Source of the DNA: Amoebophrya sp. A120
Taxonomy: Eukaryota; Sar; Dinophyceae; Syndiniales; Amoebophryaceae
NCBI GenBank assembly: GCA_905178155.1
Contig: CAJINV010000010.1
Span: 3,182,587-3,246,586 of the forward strand
DNA length: 64,000 nucleotides
Reading direction: 5' to 3'
Shown one piece after another: positions 1-10,304 of this stretch (the first letter of the stretch is position 1; every line of letters starts with the position of its first letter). The position numbers and the translations under genes were made by a program. The notes under the pieces are model-generated. The model made no database searches and had not been told where the DNA came from. It saw nothing but the letters and a program-made list of their open reading frames with translations.

Positions 1-2585
1 GTAGCCGCAGGCGTTCGCGAGCCAAATCTGCCCCTTGGACCGGATTACGCCGTTGAAAATGGCTGACCGGTTGAACTGACTGGTCGTCAGATTCTTCTTG
101 TTGACACTCGTCGTTTCTTGACCTTGAGCGGCAAGAACGGCAGGACCCTTCTGCGGTTCTTCTTGTTCCACACCAGCGCTGTTGGTGCTCACGGCCGCGA
201 ACTGCAATTCCTTGTCGTCCTTTTTCACATACTGGTTCAGCATCTGCTTGTTTTGCTGGTTCTTCGGGCACTTGGAACTCCCGCAGCACTTCTTTTTCAC
301 GACTACAGGCGGCTCTTCAATATTCTCCTCGGTTGCAGCGGGTTTACACAGTTCCTTGAACTTTGGTGGCTTAAAAGCGTGGTCGGAGATTTTCCCGAAG
401 CCGTTCAGCAGATCAAACAGCTTTTTGGGGTGAAACGGCTTGGACGCGCGAAAAATTACCGAGCTAATCCCATACCGCTCTGCCTGCACCGCCGTCCCCA
501 TGCAGGCGTCCGTATTCGCGCCGATCTGCTCCTTGCCGAGCTTCGCCGCTTTCCCCGTCCCGTCGTCCTTCAGCAGTTCGTGCATCCACCCGGCCTGGGT
601 TTCCGCGGTCCGGATATCGAACAGGTTGGTGTTCAAAATTTTCTCGCACGCAACTTTCCCGTGGTCGGTCCAGTAGAGGTTTGCAGCAGGGTTCAATTTG
701 GTAACCAGGTTTTCTATCAACTTTTTCTTGTACTCCAGGCAGGTGCTGTCTTCTATTTCCAGTTCGGATTTCGCTTGGTCGAGCTCGCGCTGCACGCTCT
801 CAACCAGCAGGTCTTCCTTGTTCAAGAGAATGACATTTGCGAATTCGATCTGGGCGATCAGTAAACCGGCAATACCCTGGTTCAAGTCGCTATTGTTTTT
901 TAACTCATGTGGTCGCTGTTCTTCTACTTCACCGCTCTTTCCAGTTGAAGCACCTTCTTTGTCGTCCGATGCAGAGGTGGTCTTCGTCTTCTGCGTCTGC
1001 CCTCCGCCACCAGCAAGCATTGCCTCCTCCTCCTGGATGCTCGCTTCCGCCTCCGCTACCGTCCACTTGGAATTCTTAATCGACTCTTTGGACTGTAATA
1101 CCTCCCAAATGCAGGCGGCGTCGACAACCGTGACCATGGTGTCGAGTCTCGTGCACTTCTGGAGCTGAATGGCCTGGGTGGCGACCAGCTTGCGCTCTTC
1201 TTCAGAAAGAACGCGAGCACTGTTGAATTTTGGAGATGATGGAGAATTTGTTTTACGTATTATCATGTCTACTTGTATTTCATGTTGCTTTGTTCAGCAT
1301 GCACCAGAGAAGGTCTTTTTGTTTTTCAATTTTCAAAAGCTAAAGCGAAGAAAGTTCTACCATCTACTTCGTGGTGGAGGTGGAGGATGACCTTCTACAA
1401 ATAAAGGGTGCTAGAGCCAGAGGTAGTTCATGGTATAGTAGGTTGTAACAAGTACCCTTTTCCATCCGTCACGACTTGTTCCCCGCCCTTCTTTCCGGCC
1501 GCCCGACTTGCGTCGTCAACATCTTTCATGTCAGCAACATCCTTTTCGTCTACAACTTCCTCCTCCTCTTCCTCGACCTCATCCCCCCGAGCAATCTCTT
1601 CTAATTCCTTGATCGAGTGACAGAAGGTTTGCGCGATGGGAACGGGCTCCGCGATGCCCGTAGACTCGATGATGAGGTAGTCGTAATTTGCCGTTTTGTC
1701 GTTCGCCAGCTCTGCAATCTGCTCCACCAGATCCTCCCGCAGCGTGCAGCATATGGCGTTCTCAAACGTTACATTCTCAACGGTTACATGGTTTGTCATG
1801 CGAAATTGCCTTCAGAAGCGCCACCATCAAGCTGCTTCGCATGACAAATTCTCAGAGGGCCAAATTATAGGGTGATAATCGGCGCCAAGTCTGTCATGCC
1901 AGACGCGCAAGATCTCCCCTATATACTTTTGCCATTCTTGCATCACAAATTCATGTAACAGCTGAGAATGTAACAGTTGAGAACAACGCCATACAGCACA
2001 CGCACCCGTTCTGCAGCGAAACCATCTTCGGCTTCACAGTTTGGTGCTTGTTCGGGTTATTTTGCTTGTTATGTTGCAGTATGCATTGCAAAAGTATCGC
2101 ACTCGTATAAAATGCATTACAAATTTCATCAGCATGAGAAATAAAATTTCTAATGCGGATTTGCCTTGAGAGAAAGATTTGCAATGCAAGACATGCATTT
2201 ATACGAATACCATACTTTTGCACAGGATATGCAGATGACCCGAACTTGTTGTAGAAGTAGTACTAGAGGATATAACCTTGTCGATCTGCAGGCTGTCCAC
2301 ATTCACACTTGCCATGTCGTTCACAATCATGGCAATCTTCAACCCCTGAGTGTTGTTCAAGATGTGCGTCAACGTGGTCGTTTTTCCGGACCCGAGAAAG
2401 CCGGATAGCACCGTGACCGGCAGGCGGCGGTCTGCCCCCTCGTCGGCGAGCTTTTGGGTGGATTTTGTCGCGACGACGAGATCCTCGCCATTGTTCTCTT
2501 CAAGGTCCACGACAACATCCTCTGTCGTCTTCTGCCGCTTTGCGGCAGTGGACGAATCCTGGTTCGGGCTCGTGTCGGGAGACAT
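1..2585 (-). CDS. G1: CobW/ZNG1-type metal-chaperone GTPase (C-terminus off edge)
   Basis: G3E-family P-loop GTPase, a family that delivers metal ions (zinc or cobalt) to client proteins. Seen after splicing: Walker A GFLGSGKTT near residue 63; the family hallmark NGCVCCTLREDL, which is rebuilt only when the element at 1752-1993 is removed; ESTGIAEP switch region; TMVTVVDA; G4 motif LLNKEDLL; and a CobW C-terminal domain with FRASKPFHP and FNGVIRSKGQIWLAN, running off base 1. The start is the ATG at 2583-2585, followed by a short polar N-terminus. Two introners plus one canonical GT-AG intron (1220-1455) interrupt it. An acidic insert (residues EVEEEEEEVVDEKD) and a Lys/Gln/Asn-rich linker before CxCC are extra to the family core. 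The family assignment is very secure; the metal is not deducible. Confidence 0.95.
1220..1455 (-). other. Canonical GT-AG intron in G1
   Basis: On the minus strand the donor is GTACTT and the acceptor TTCAACAG. Splicing joins DGKG to ARVLSEEE and stays open into the CobW segment TMVTVVDA. It has no TSD or inverted ends, unlike the introners. Confidence 0.75.
1752..1993. mobile_element. IE-4 introner
   Basis: TSD CAGCA/CAGCA. Exact removal joins NGCVC to CTLRE, restoring the conserved CobW CxCC motif. Confidence 0.95.
2080..2229. mobile_element. IE-1 introner
   Basis: TSD TGCAG/TGCAG. Exact removal joins SGHLQ to HNKQ in G1. Confidence 0.93.
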
Positions 2586-3869
2586 TTTTTTTTGAATAGA
2601 TGTGAACCGCTATAGTATTCTAAAGCGAACGAAAATAGAAGAGTCCGGTGCAGCAGGTGGAGCTGTATACTTCTCGATCGATGACGTCGTCGCAAAGTTA
2701 TGGTAGAAATGCAACCTAACACTATCCTATCCAAGAAATCATAATTAATCAATATCAAACTGGTCGGTTCTTTTTTAATATTGCGGTCGATTTCGAGATT
2801 TCTATTGTACGATCTTCGGCACTACCAGCGGATGATCGTCTTTATTGCCATGTTATCGTGCGCTGGGGAGCCGGAGTTTCTGGCTGAACAGAACAGAAAA
2901 GAACGAAAAATTACAAGGACCACCAGGGGACTTTAGATTATTTTGGATCTCCTGTTGTTGAGCTACATGCTGTGATCTTCATGCTGGTGCTCCTGAAGAT
3001 CTCATCTAGCTCCACCTGTAGCTCCTTTCGGTGACCACCTGGCACTGCTGGAAGCGATTGCTTTGCAAAAAAAAATCCAAGCTCTTTCATCAATCGATCT
3101 GTCGTGACCTCGCTCCAAGCCCGATTTTTTTTTTCAGAAATCTTTTCTAGCGCCCAAAGAGGAAGGGATCTTTTCATCGGTTCCGCCTGCGGACCTTGAA
3201 CATGAGTGGACCTATTTTCAAATCAACGGAGCGATCTTCACGCTCGCGGTCGTGCTTCTCCTATCAAATAACTTTAGCGGACTTGATGCTAGGCGTCAAG
3301 AATGCTCCCCGATCGGAGTGCGAGTGGGCGTCTGTGAGCGCTCCGGCAGTTTCAGTCTCTGTACTTTTGCTCTTGGTGGCAACATCAAATGAAGCGCGGG
3401 GCCCGCTACTAGCGCTGAGCCGTTTTATTTTCATTAATATATCGCGACGCCCCGTTAAAATTGGCTGTCAGCTGCAACAGGCCGACGGCGCACGACATCG
3501 CGCATGCTGCCCCCTGGCGGATGCTGCTGCCTGGCTCTCAAGGGCATAACGCTAATGAACCACTTAAATATTGCCCGCCCAAAAGCAAAAGTAGGCCACA
3601 CAATCATAACCAACATCGAGCTGTGCAAAGATTTCCGACCGTGACGAGGGTGAGTGGGTGTCGTTGTAGTCTTGCGTCTTCTTTTCCACATCGTGTGGAG
3701 AAGAAAGAAGAACGGGCCGGAGAATCTTCTTCACCTTCAAAGTGCATATTTAAATTTGGTGCACATCAAACAGAGAGCATTTTCAGAATGCTTTACGGCG
3801 CTTCGCGGGCGACGAAAGTCGGCGTGGCATCAAAAAGAGCAAACCGGCTACGGTTTGCGGTACAAAAAT
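2586..3869. other. Intergenic region upstream of G1
   Basis: No coding region is supported. It holds one copy of a dispersed repeat (2945-3275) and otherwise unremarkable mixed-composition sequence. Confidence 0.6.
2945..3275. repeat. Dispersed repeat, copy A
   Basis: About 330 bp closely similar, in the same orientation, to 9652-9888. Shared blocks include GATCTCATCTAGCTCC, TTTCGGTGACCACCTG, CTGGAAGCGATTGCTT, TCTTTTCATCGGTTCCGCCT and GCGGTCGTGCTTC. Copy A carries extra sequence around 3065-3150. Nature unknown; not introner-like. Confidence 0.8.
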
Positions 3870-4812
3870 ACATCGCGCCAGCGTGCTGGCGACGTCGGCG
3901 GCGCCTTTCTTTTTTTTTTTTGAGATTTACGCGCCGCCGGGGTGTCACGGCCCAGGGGTTACACGCGTCAGGGGGCCGGCCCTGTTTAATACCCGCGCCC
4001 CCGGCGTAGCCCGGGCCGAAATAGAGCGGAAATAAGTTTCCTTCGTCAGGTTTCCTTGGTATTCGTATTTCTTTGAAGGTGGCGGCGCCTACATGCCCCG
4101 CAGCGCCTGCGCTTGCCAGCCTGCTGGCGACATCGGCGGCGCCTTTCTTTTTTTTTTCTGAGATTTACGCGCCGCCGGGGCGTCACGGCCCAGGGGCTTG
4201 CTACACGCGTAAGGGGGCCGCCCCTTTTTAATACCCGCGCCCCCGGCGTAGCCCGAGCCGAAACAGAGCAGAAAATAAGTTTCTTTCGTCAGGTTTCCTT
4301 GGTATTCGTATTTCTTGGAAGGCGGCGGCGGCTACATGCCCCGCAGCGCTTGCGCTTGCCAGCCTGCTGGCGACGTCGGCGGCGCCTTTCTTTTTTTTTT
4401 TCTGAGATTTACGCGCCGCCGGGGTGTCACGGCCCAGGGGTTACACACATAAGGGGGCCGGCCCTTTTTAATACCCGCGCCCCCGGCGTAGCCCGGGCCG
4501 AAATAGTGGAGCAGCAGAAAAGAAGTTTCGGCCGGTTTCCTTGGTATTTCTTGACTTTGAGGGCGGCGGCGCCTACATGCCCCGACTCGCTCGCGCTTGC
4601 CAGCCTGCTGGCGACGTCGGCGACGCCTTTCTTTTTTTTTTCTGAGATTTACGCGCCGCCGGGGTGTCACGGCCCAGGGGTTACACGCGTAAGGGGGCCG
4701 GCCCTTTCTAATACCCGCGCCCCCGGCGTAGCCCGGGCCGAAATAGTAGAGCAGAAAAGAAGTGTCGTCTGGTTTCCTTGGTGTTTGAGGGCGGCGGCGG
4801 CTACATGCCCCC
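3870..4812. repeat. Four-copy tandem repeat, ~240 bp unit
   Basis: GAGATTTACGCGCCGCC recurs at about 3922, 4160, 4404 and 4644. Each unit has a poly-T run after GGCGCCTTTC, then TGTCACGGCCCAGGGG, TACCCGCGCCCCCGGCG and a GTTTCCTTGGT block. Long open frames through it on both strands are by-products of the repetition. Confidence 0.9.
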
Positions 4813-7081
4813 AAATGAGAAAAGCCCATGACTTCATAACTTCTCGCAGTTGATGCAGGCGAAGGAGAGGCCATCATGTGAGGCAGGGGAAATAAAGTAC
4901 GCAAAGCCGGCCCGCTCTATAGCACCACTGGCTTCCGCAATTTTTAGATAGAAGAAAAGCCACCAAAAAATAAAACAGAAACTCGTCAAACAAAAGTGAG
5001 TTAGCGTTGAAGTAGTATTAGTGGTTCCCAGCAAGGGGAGAAAAGAGGGAGAGTAGAAGTAGAGATTTTTAGAATACTAGAGGAAGTCAGAATCAGAATC
5101 AGAAAATTTTGGCTTGGCTTGGCTGCGGGGCGGCGTTCCAGAACTTTAAGAGTGCAGCTGGAGCTATTCATGAGCTAAATCTTGACCACGCTTACTAGTT
5201 TTAGTAGAGGCGGCTACACAGCTACAGCGCGTGTACACGGTCGAAGCCGACCGACTTTTTTTTTGCGGCCGACGCCAATGCTACACTTCTGATGGTGTAC
5301 GTGAGGCGTGGTATGACAAAAAAGTCAGCTAATCCGACTTCTCATCGGAATTCGCATATACCCTGCATGGAGAGGTTGCTATCTCCGGGTCCTTCAGCGG
5401 TGTAGAGCAGAAAAAAGCACTTTGATCTTCTAGAAAGATAAAAAGAAGGTAAATGTAGTAAAGTTTGGGGATAACAATGCTCCGCTGCAGAATAAAGGAC
5501 TACAAGGACTAAAAGCACCGCCGAAGGTCTACAAATCAAAAAAAGGCGCTATGCAAGACGTGCAGGTTACCAACAGTGAAAACTCGAAGGTCCCCACGTA
5601 ATGCGGGTGAGAGGTTGCTGTCTCACAAATACAAATGGAACGAAACAGGCGGGAGACCGAAGGTTGCTGTTCGGTGCAGCCCGCGCGAGATACTAGATAG
5701 AGCGCTAGGAAGGGATCCACAGAGGAAACTGCTCTGCGAATTATGATACAAGTGCTGCTGAAGTGAAGCGGAGTATAAAAATTGTTATAGTGGAGTACGG
5801 AACGAGTTCTACGCTGAGTGTCAGCGAATCAAGCACACCATCGACATAGCCCCTCATCGAGTTAACCGCGAGATCTGGCAACGTCGACGCACACAGCAGT
5901 GACTCTCCATCCACAACGAGCGTCCGGGAACACACTCTTCGAAAGTAGCAATGGCAATGGTGAAAACGCGAAATCAGCAATGGCAATGGTGAAAACCGCA
6001 ATGGCAATGGGAGAGGAAAAAAAATAGCAGTGACCTACACCTACAAGATAGATAGCAGAGAATATAGCAAGGAAAAAAAAGTAAAACAACAAGCACAAAG
6101 ACTATCAGAGAAAATAATACTAATCGAGAAAGAGGCGCATTGTGGAAAAAAGAAGTAGAAAAACGCACTATTGTGGACCCTTCTGTTCCTGTCTAGAATG
6201 GGCGGGATTCTCCATTTTTCTGGATCTTTACTTAAAGGCAAGGGGGCCATTTTCTAAAAGAAAAACAAGCTTTGTTCGTCTTCAGCTAGGACGAGGACTC
6301 TCATTTTTCTGGATCTTTCAAAACACTACCTTAAAGCTTAAGGAGAACTTGGTTAAAGCAAGCTGGATCATACCGTAGTAAGTAACTTGAAACTCAGCTT
6401 TAGTTGCGAAAAAAGGAAAAAAGAGAGAGAAAAAAAGGCAAGCACTTTCTGCTTGACTTTTACTAGAGCAAGAGCTACTGCAAACCTTAACTTCGTTTTT
6501 CGTAAGCGTTTCCTGTTTTTCAAAAAAATTACAACTTCACTTTAAACCCTGCCCTTAACCTCCTCCGAAGCTCCAGTTAAGACCACCCCCACGCCCGCCG
6601 CTCGTCAACAGTCGTATCGCAGGAGACACCGAGAGCACAGTCAGCACACCCGAAGCCCTCCGATCCGTAAGAACAAGACCTGGATAAACACCATAACAGC
6701 CCGGAGTCCTTTTTTTTCAGGTTGGTTGATACTCCCACAAAAGACTGTTGACATTTGTTGAATGTTCATGATGATGATTCGTTTCTTCCTGTGTGCAGTT
6801 GCACTTAGGACGGTGTGGAGAGATTCCTTCTTGTTCTTCTCATCAAAAAAAGGCTCTCTCGAAAGAAAAAACATCAACAGATTCTTGGTTTTTCAAGTCA
6901 CACGAGCGTGGCGACACACCCGTATAAAATAAAAAAACCAAGAAAAAAATTGCAGTATACTTACTGAATTTTTTTTGCAGTATACTATCCAGCCTGCATC
7001 TTGAGGAGGTGAAGCCTCTATCCTCCAGATAAACAATAGATAAAGAATGATTTCTCCAAATCAAGTCGAACTACTGATGCT
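4813..7081. other. AT-rich intergenic region
   Basis: No gene, RNA or introner could be supported. It contains poly-A and poly-T tracts, a short minisatellite near 5944-6020, and a scattered GGTTGCTNTC word near 5375, 5610 and 5663. Confidence 0.55.
5944..6020. repeat. Short minisatellite (GCAATGGCAATGG)
   Basis: GCAATGGCAATGG followed by GAAAA or similar occurs three times in direct orientation within about 75 bp. Confidence 0.7.
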
Positions 7082-8808
7082 TCAGATATTGAGGCGCAAC
7101 AAGGTGCGGCGTTGTTGATCGTAACACTTCTCGCGAACCTCCTCATACGACCATTCTTCTTTCTCGAGAATTATTTGCGGCCCCGCATGTGCGAGCTCGT
7201 AATTTCTGATGACCAACACGGTGCCCGGGGGGCCCGGAACCAGAACCATGCGAGGGTCGCAGGAGGAAGGCGTATTGACTAATTTCTGCTTCACATCCAC
7301 CGGAAGAACGCCCCCCGCCTCTGGTGGGCGTTGTGCACCCGCAGTGCTACTGTCAGAGAGCGGCTTGTCATCTACTTCGTAAGGGCGTAAAAGCTGGTAG
7401 TGAGCTTTTCGATCTAGCTCAGGATCGCCCGCTAACAGAGGCGGGCGAGCCGCGGAGCCAAAGATCTTTTTTTTGTCCTGGCGCTTGTTCATCGACTCCG
7501 ACGGTGCCACCGCTTCTTGTGCCGCCGCGGCTCCAGTTTGCTCGCCATTTTCCGGAAACGAGATCCAGGGTTCTGAACCGGACAGTAAGTCGTTAGTGCC
7601 AATCCATGTGCCGGTTTTTTGCGTGTCCAGACCGGCCGGTGTGTTTACCGTGATAAGAACCAGGTACTTCGAGCCCCCCTGAATACCGTCTTGGTGCCAC
7701 GCCTGTGGCACATTGAACGAATGACGTATCCTAGACAAATTTTGAGTCTTGTAGCTAATGAGAGATAATTCACTGTAATGCAGCATTTTCACGCGAATGC
7801 CCGTACCTGGTGCGGGCAACAAGGGCAATCATGTACTTGTCTGCGGCATTTGACAGCATGATGTGCACTCAGAAAAATCGTCCCTGGGCCTTGTGGACTC
7901 CCCCAAGACCCTCATTACTGAATTACAATAAGGGTTGTAATTTATTACTTTTACTACAAGAGCTTCTATTTACTACAAGAACTTTACTTGTAGTTTACGA
8001 CAAGTGATTCGCAATCTTGTGGCTTGATGACCCAAAATCTGTAAGTTTGGATATTGGCATTCGTTTCGAGATTGACAGCATATTGGAGGCTGGGACCAAC
8101 CCAATCACCAGTGCCGGGCGTTGAATCTGCGTACTCACGAAACTGGTGTAAAAACCCAGCAACGACTTCACCATCTGTAATGCCTAGCACTTCGTCAAGC
8201 TTCCTCGGCGTCCCACGGACTTGCGAGTCCAAAAATTGGGCGCGGAGGAGGTCATCTTTTGAACTCATTCTTTTGTCAACGCGCTCCATTTCCGAAGGTG
8301 AACCGCCGCCAATAAGAGAAGACTCCTGTTGCATTTTCGCGAAAAGCCAGGCTTTCACTTCTGCCAAGCGCTCCCAGAACCCCGCTGTGCCCTTCGATAT
8401 CATCTGCACGTCCCTCATCGGCTTCCCGGGCGTGGTTTTACCTCTCCGTGCGAGCTGCGCGTACTCAGCTTCCACTTCTTGCAGCTGTTTTAGTAGTTCG
8501 TGCGGGAGCTGGAAAGCCCCCACTTTGCCCTCTGCCCCCGGATTGCGGCGAATAAACTCTTTTACAGCAGCCTCTGGGGTTTCGAATCCAGTCACACGGG
8601 GGCAAAAATCGCCTTTTTCAATCTCCTCCGCCTTCTTTTTCTTCTGGTTTGGTTTTCGCAAAGCAGCCTTCTTCTTTTTCCACCGCCTTCCACGACCACG
8701 ACCTCCACCGCGCGTGCGGGGGTTAACAAGGAGCGCAAAACCCTCGCCGGCAAGGAGCAACGCGGGAAGGAGTAACATTGTGAGTTTCATTTTCAGTTGC
8801 TGCATCAT
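7082..8808 (-). CDS. G2: putative secreted Fe(II)/2-oxoglutarate oxygenase (PhyH-like)
   Basis: Exon 1 (8808 to about 8000) starts with a signal-peptide-like segment (MKLTMLLLPALLLAGEGFA), then an Arg/Lys-rich stretch and a helical, uncharacterised region. Exon 2 (about 7830 to 7082) has WHQDG, then YLVLITVNTPAG, and later GTVLVIRNYELAHAGP, resembling the HxD...H iron-binding arrangement of phytanoyl-CoA dioxygenase-like enzymes (inference). The intron between them could not be placed. An upstream frame reading SNAADKYMIALVARTRYG runs directly into the C-terminal frame if one base is dropped in the GGG at 7800-7802. That suggests a frameshift, a sequence error or an unrecognised splice. Family call is tentative. 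Confidence 0.5.
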
Positions 8809-8949
8809 TTTTCAAGTAACTTTTAGTTCGTTGCAGCACCACGTGGAGGTCGGTCTTCAATTCACTGTGTGTTGAGGCACTGGCGTCCGTTAAATTCGGA
8901 GCTTAGTTCTGCAAAATAATAAATATCAAAACTCTAGAAACCAAACTCG

Positions 8950-8971
8950 CTTGACCCCAAAATGGCTACGG
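8950..8971 (-). other. Spliced-leader-like sequence (possible relic SL)
   Basis: The minus strand reads CCGTAGCCATTTTGG then GGTCAAG. The dinoflagellate spliced leader is CCGTAGCCATTTTGG followed by CTCAAG, so 15 bases match exactly and the end differs by one substitution and one insertion. It lies about 140 nt upstream of the G2 ATG with a TTTTGCAG acceptor-like site between them. It is not followed by a GT donor, so it is not an SL RNA gene. The likeliest reading is a relic leader from a reinserted mRNA (inference). Confidence 0.6.
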
Positions 8972-9297
8972 AGTCTTAATATTGTGTGTGTTCCAGAAAT
9001 GTGTGAGCCTTGGGCGGTCGCGGCTCTCACGCTTACTTCGCAAGGGCGTAAAGAAGATGCTAGAGTAAAAAATACTCTAGAATCTTTACGTAAAAAAAAG
9101 TAACTAATACAGCCCCAATTTTTTTGTAATGACAGAATTCTTGGCGACGATCTCGAGACTTGCTGACTGGTACGAAGGTACTAGTCAATCACTCAGGGAC
9201 CTGCGAGGAAGGTGGACTCGGAGTGGGAAATTTGAGTTCGAGTTGTTCTGTAGCCGTAACTGCTTGCGGAGGGAAATTCTCTACAGCTCTATAAAAA

Positions 9298-9633
9298 TTA
9301 AGTGCCGTGCCTTCGCGATCTCGTCGCTATCGTCGCCAGTTTCTCTCTATCCTGTGCAAAAGTATCGCACTCGTATTGCAGTCATGCATTACAAATCCTT
9401 TTGTTAAGGAAAATCCGCATTACAAATTGTATTTCTCATGCTGAGGAAATTTGTAATGCATTTATACGAGTACGATACTTTTGCAGTTTATAATCTCTCT
9501 CTCTTGACCGAGCAGGTGGGCACTTGCTTCTTGACACCGAGGAAACATCCGTTAGCAGACTATCGTAATTTGTCTGCGATTCTTCAGAAAAATGCGTCTT
9601 GATCTTGCTATTGGTTATGACAAAGCCCGGCAT
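9298..9633 (-). CDS. G3: small unknown protein
   Basis: A reading frame starting MPGFVITNSK at 9633 is interrupted by an IE-1 introner. Removing that introner keeps the frame open (RERD joined to KLAT) to a TAA at 9298-9300, giving about 60 aa rich in Ser and Arg. No family is recognised. The main support is that introners in this window otherwise occur only in coding exons. It may be a fragment of a larger gene. Confidence 0.35.
9348..9492. mobile_element. IE-1 introner
   Basis: TSD CTCTC/ATCTC (4 of 5). Exact removal joins RERD to KLAT in the small gene G3. Orientation is opposite to the copy at 2080. Confidence 0.85.
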
Positions 9634-9651
9634 TTTTATCAACCAACATCA

Positions 9652-9888
9652 AGATCTCCTGTTGTTTGATCTTCATTCTGGTGCTGAAGATCTCATCTAG
9701 CTCCCACTGTAGCTCCTTTCGGTGACCACCTGACACTGCTGGAAGCGATTGCTTCTAGCGCCGCGACAGATGAAAGAGATCTTTTCATCGGTTCCGCCTG
9801 TGGACCTTGGAGATGGTCGACCTACTTTGAGATGAAGTAAAAGATCAAGATTGCGCTGGCGGTCGTGCTTCCCCTATCGAATAACCAC
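9652..9888. repeat. Dispersed repeat, copy B
   Basis: Shorter partner of 2945-3275, same orientation, lacking the central ~80-bp block of copy A. The rest of 9634-10304 shows nothing I can name. Confidence 0.8.
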
Positions 9889-10304
9889 GACTGTGTGATT
9901 TCCAAATGACCGCGTGGATGAACATGAGCATTTGTTTTCCAAATGTCGTATCCACACAAGGACGACGACCAAGGTCTGGCGTTGGTGGAAAGGATTTTTT
10001 GGTGCATCGGCTCATGATTCAAGTAGATTGCAGAATCTATCACCATCTTCTGCAGCTCAAAGATTTTTTTACACGACTTTTTGTGATCGAAGCATCGCGA
10101 TCGTGATCCTCGTCACCAGTACACATTGACGTTTTCGTCACTGTATTGGTCTTCGGACTGCGACGAACCGGGCATTTCATCCTCGGCAAAATTCTTGATC
10201 ACAAGAAAAAAGCGCTGCAGTGGAGCAGTACACTATTTAGATTCAAATTTTTTTAGACAGCATTAACAGCCCAAATTCGCTCAGCCTGACAATCTGGAAT
10301 GTTC

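Noticed and set aside
4113-4904. Long open frames on both strands with Arg-rich repeats
   Set aside because: By-products of the four-copy 240-bp tandem repeat.
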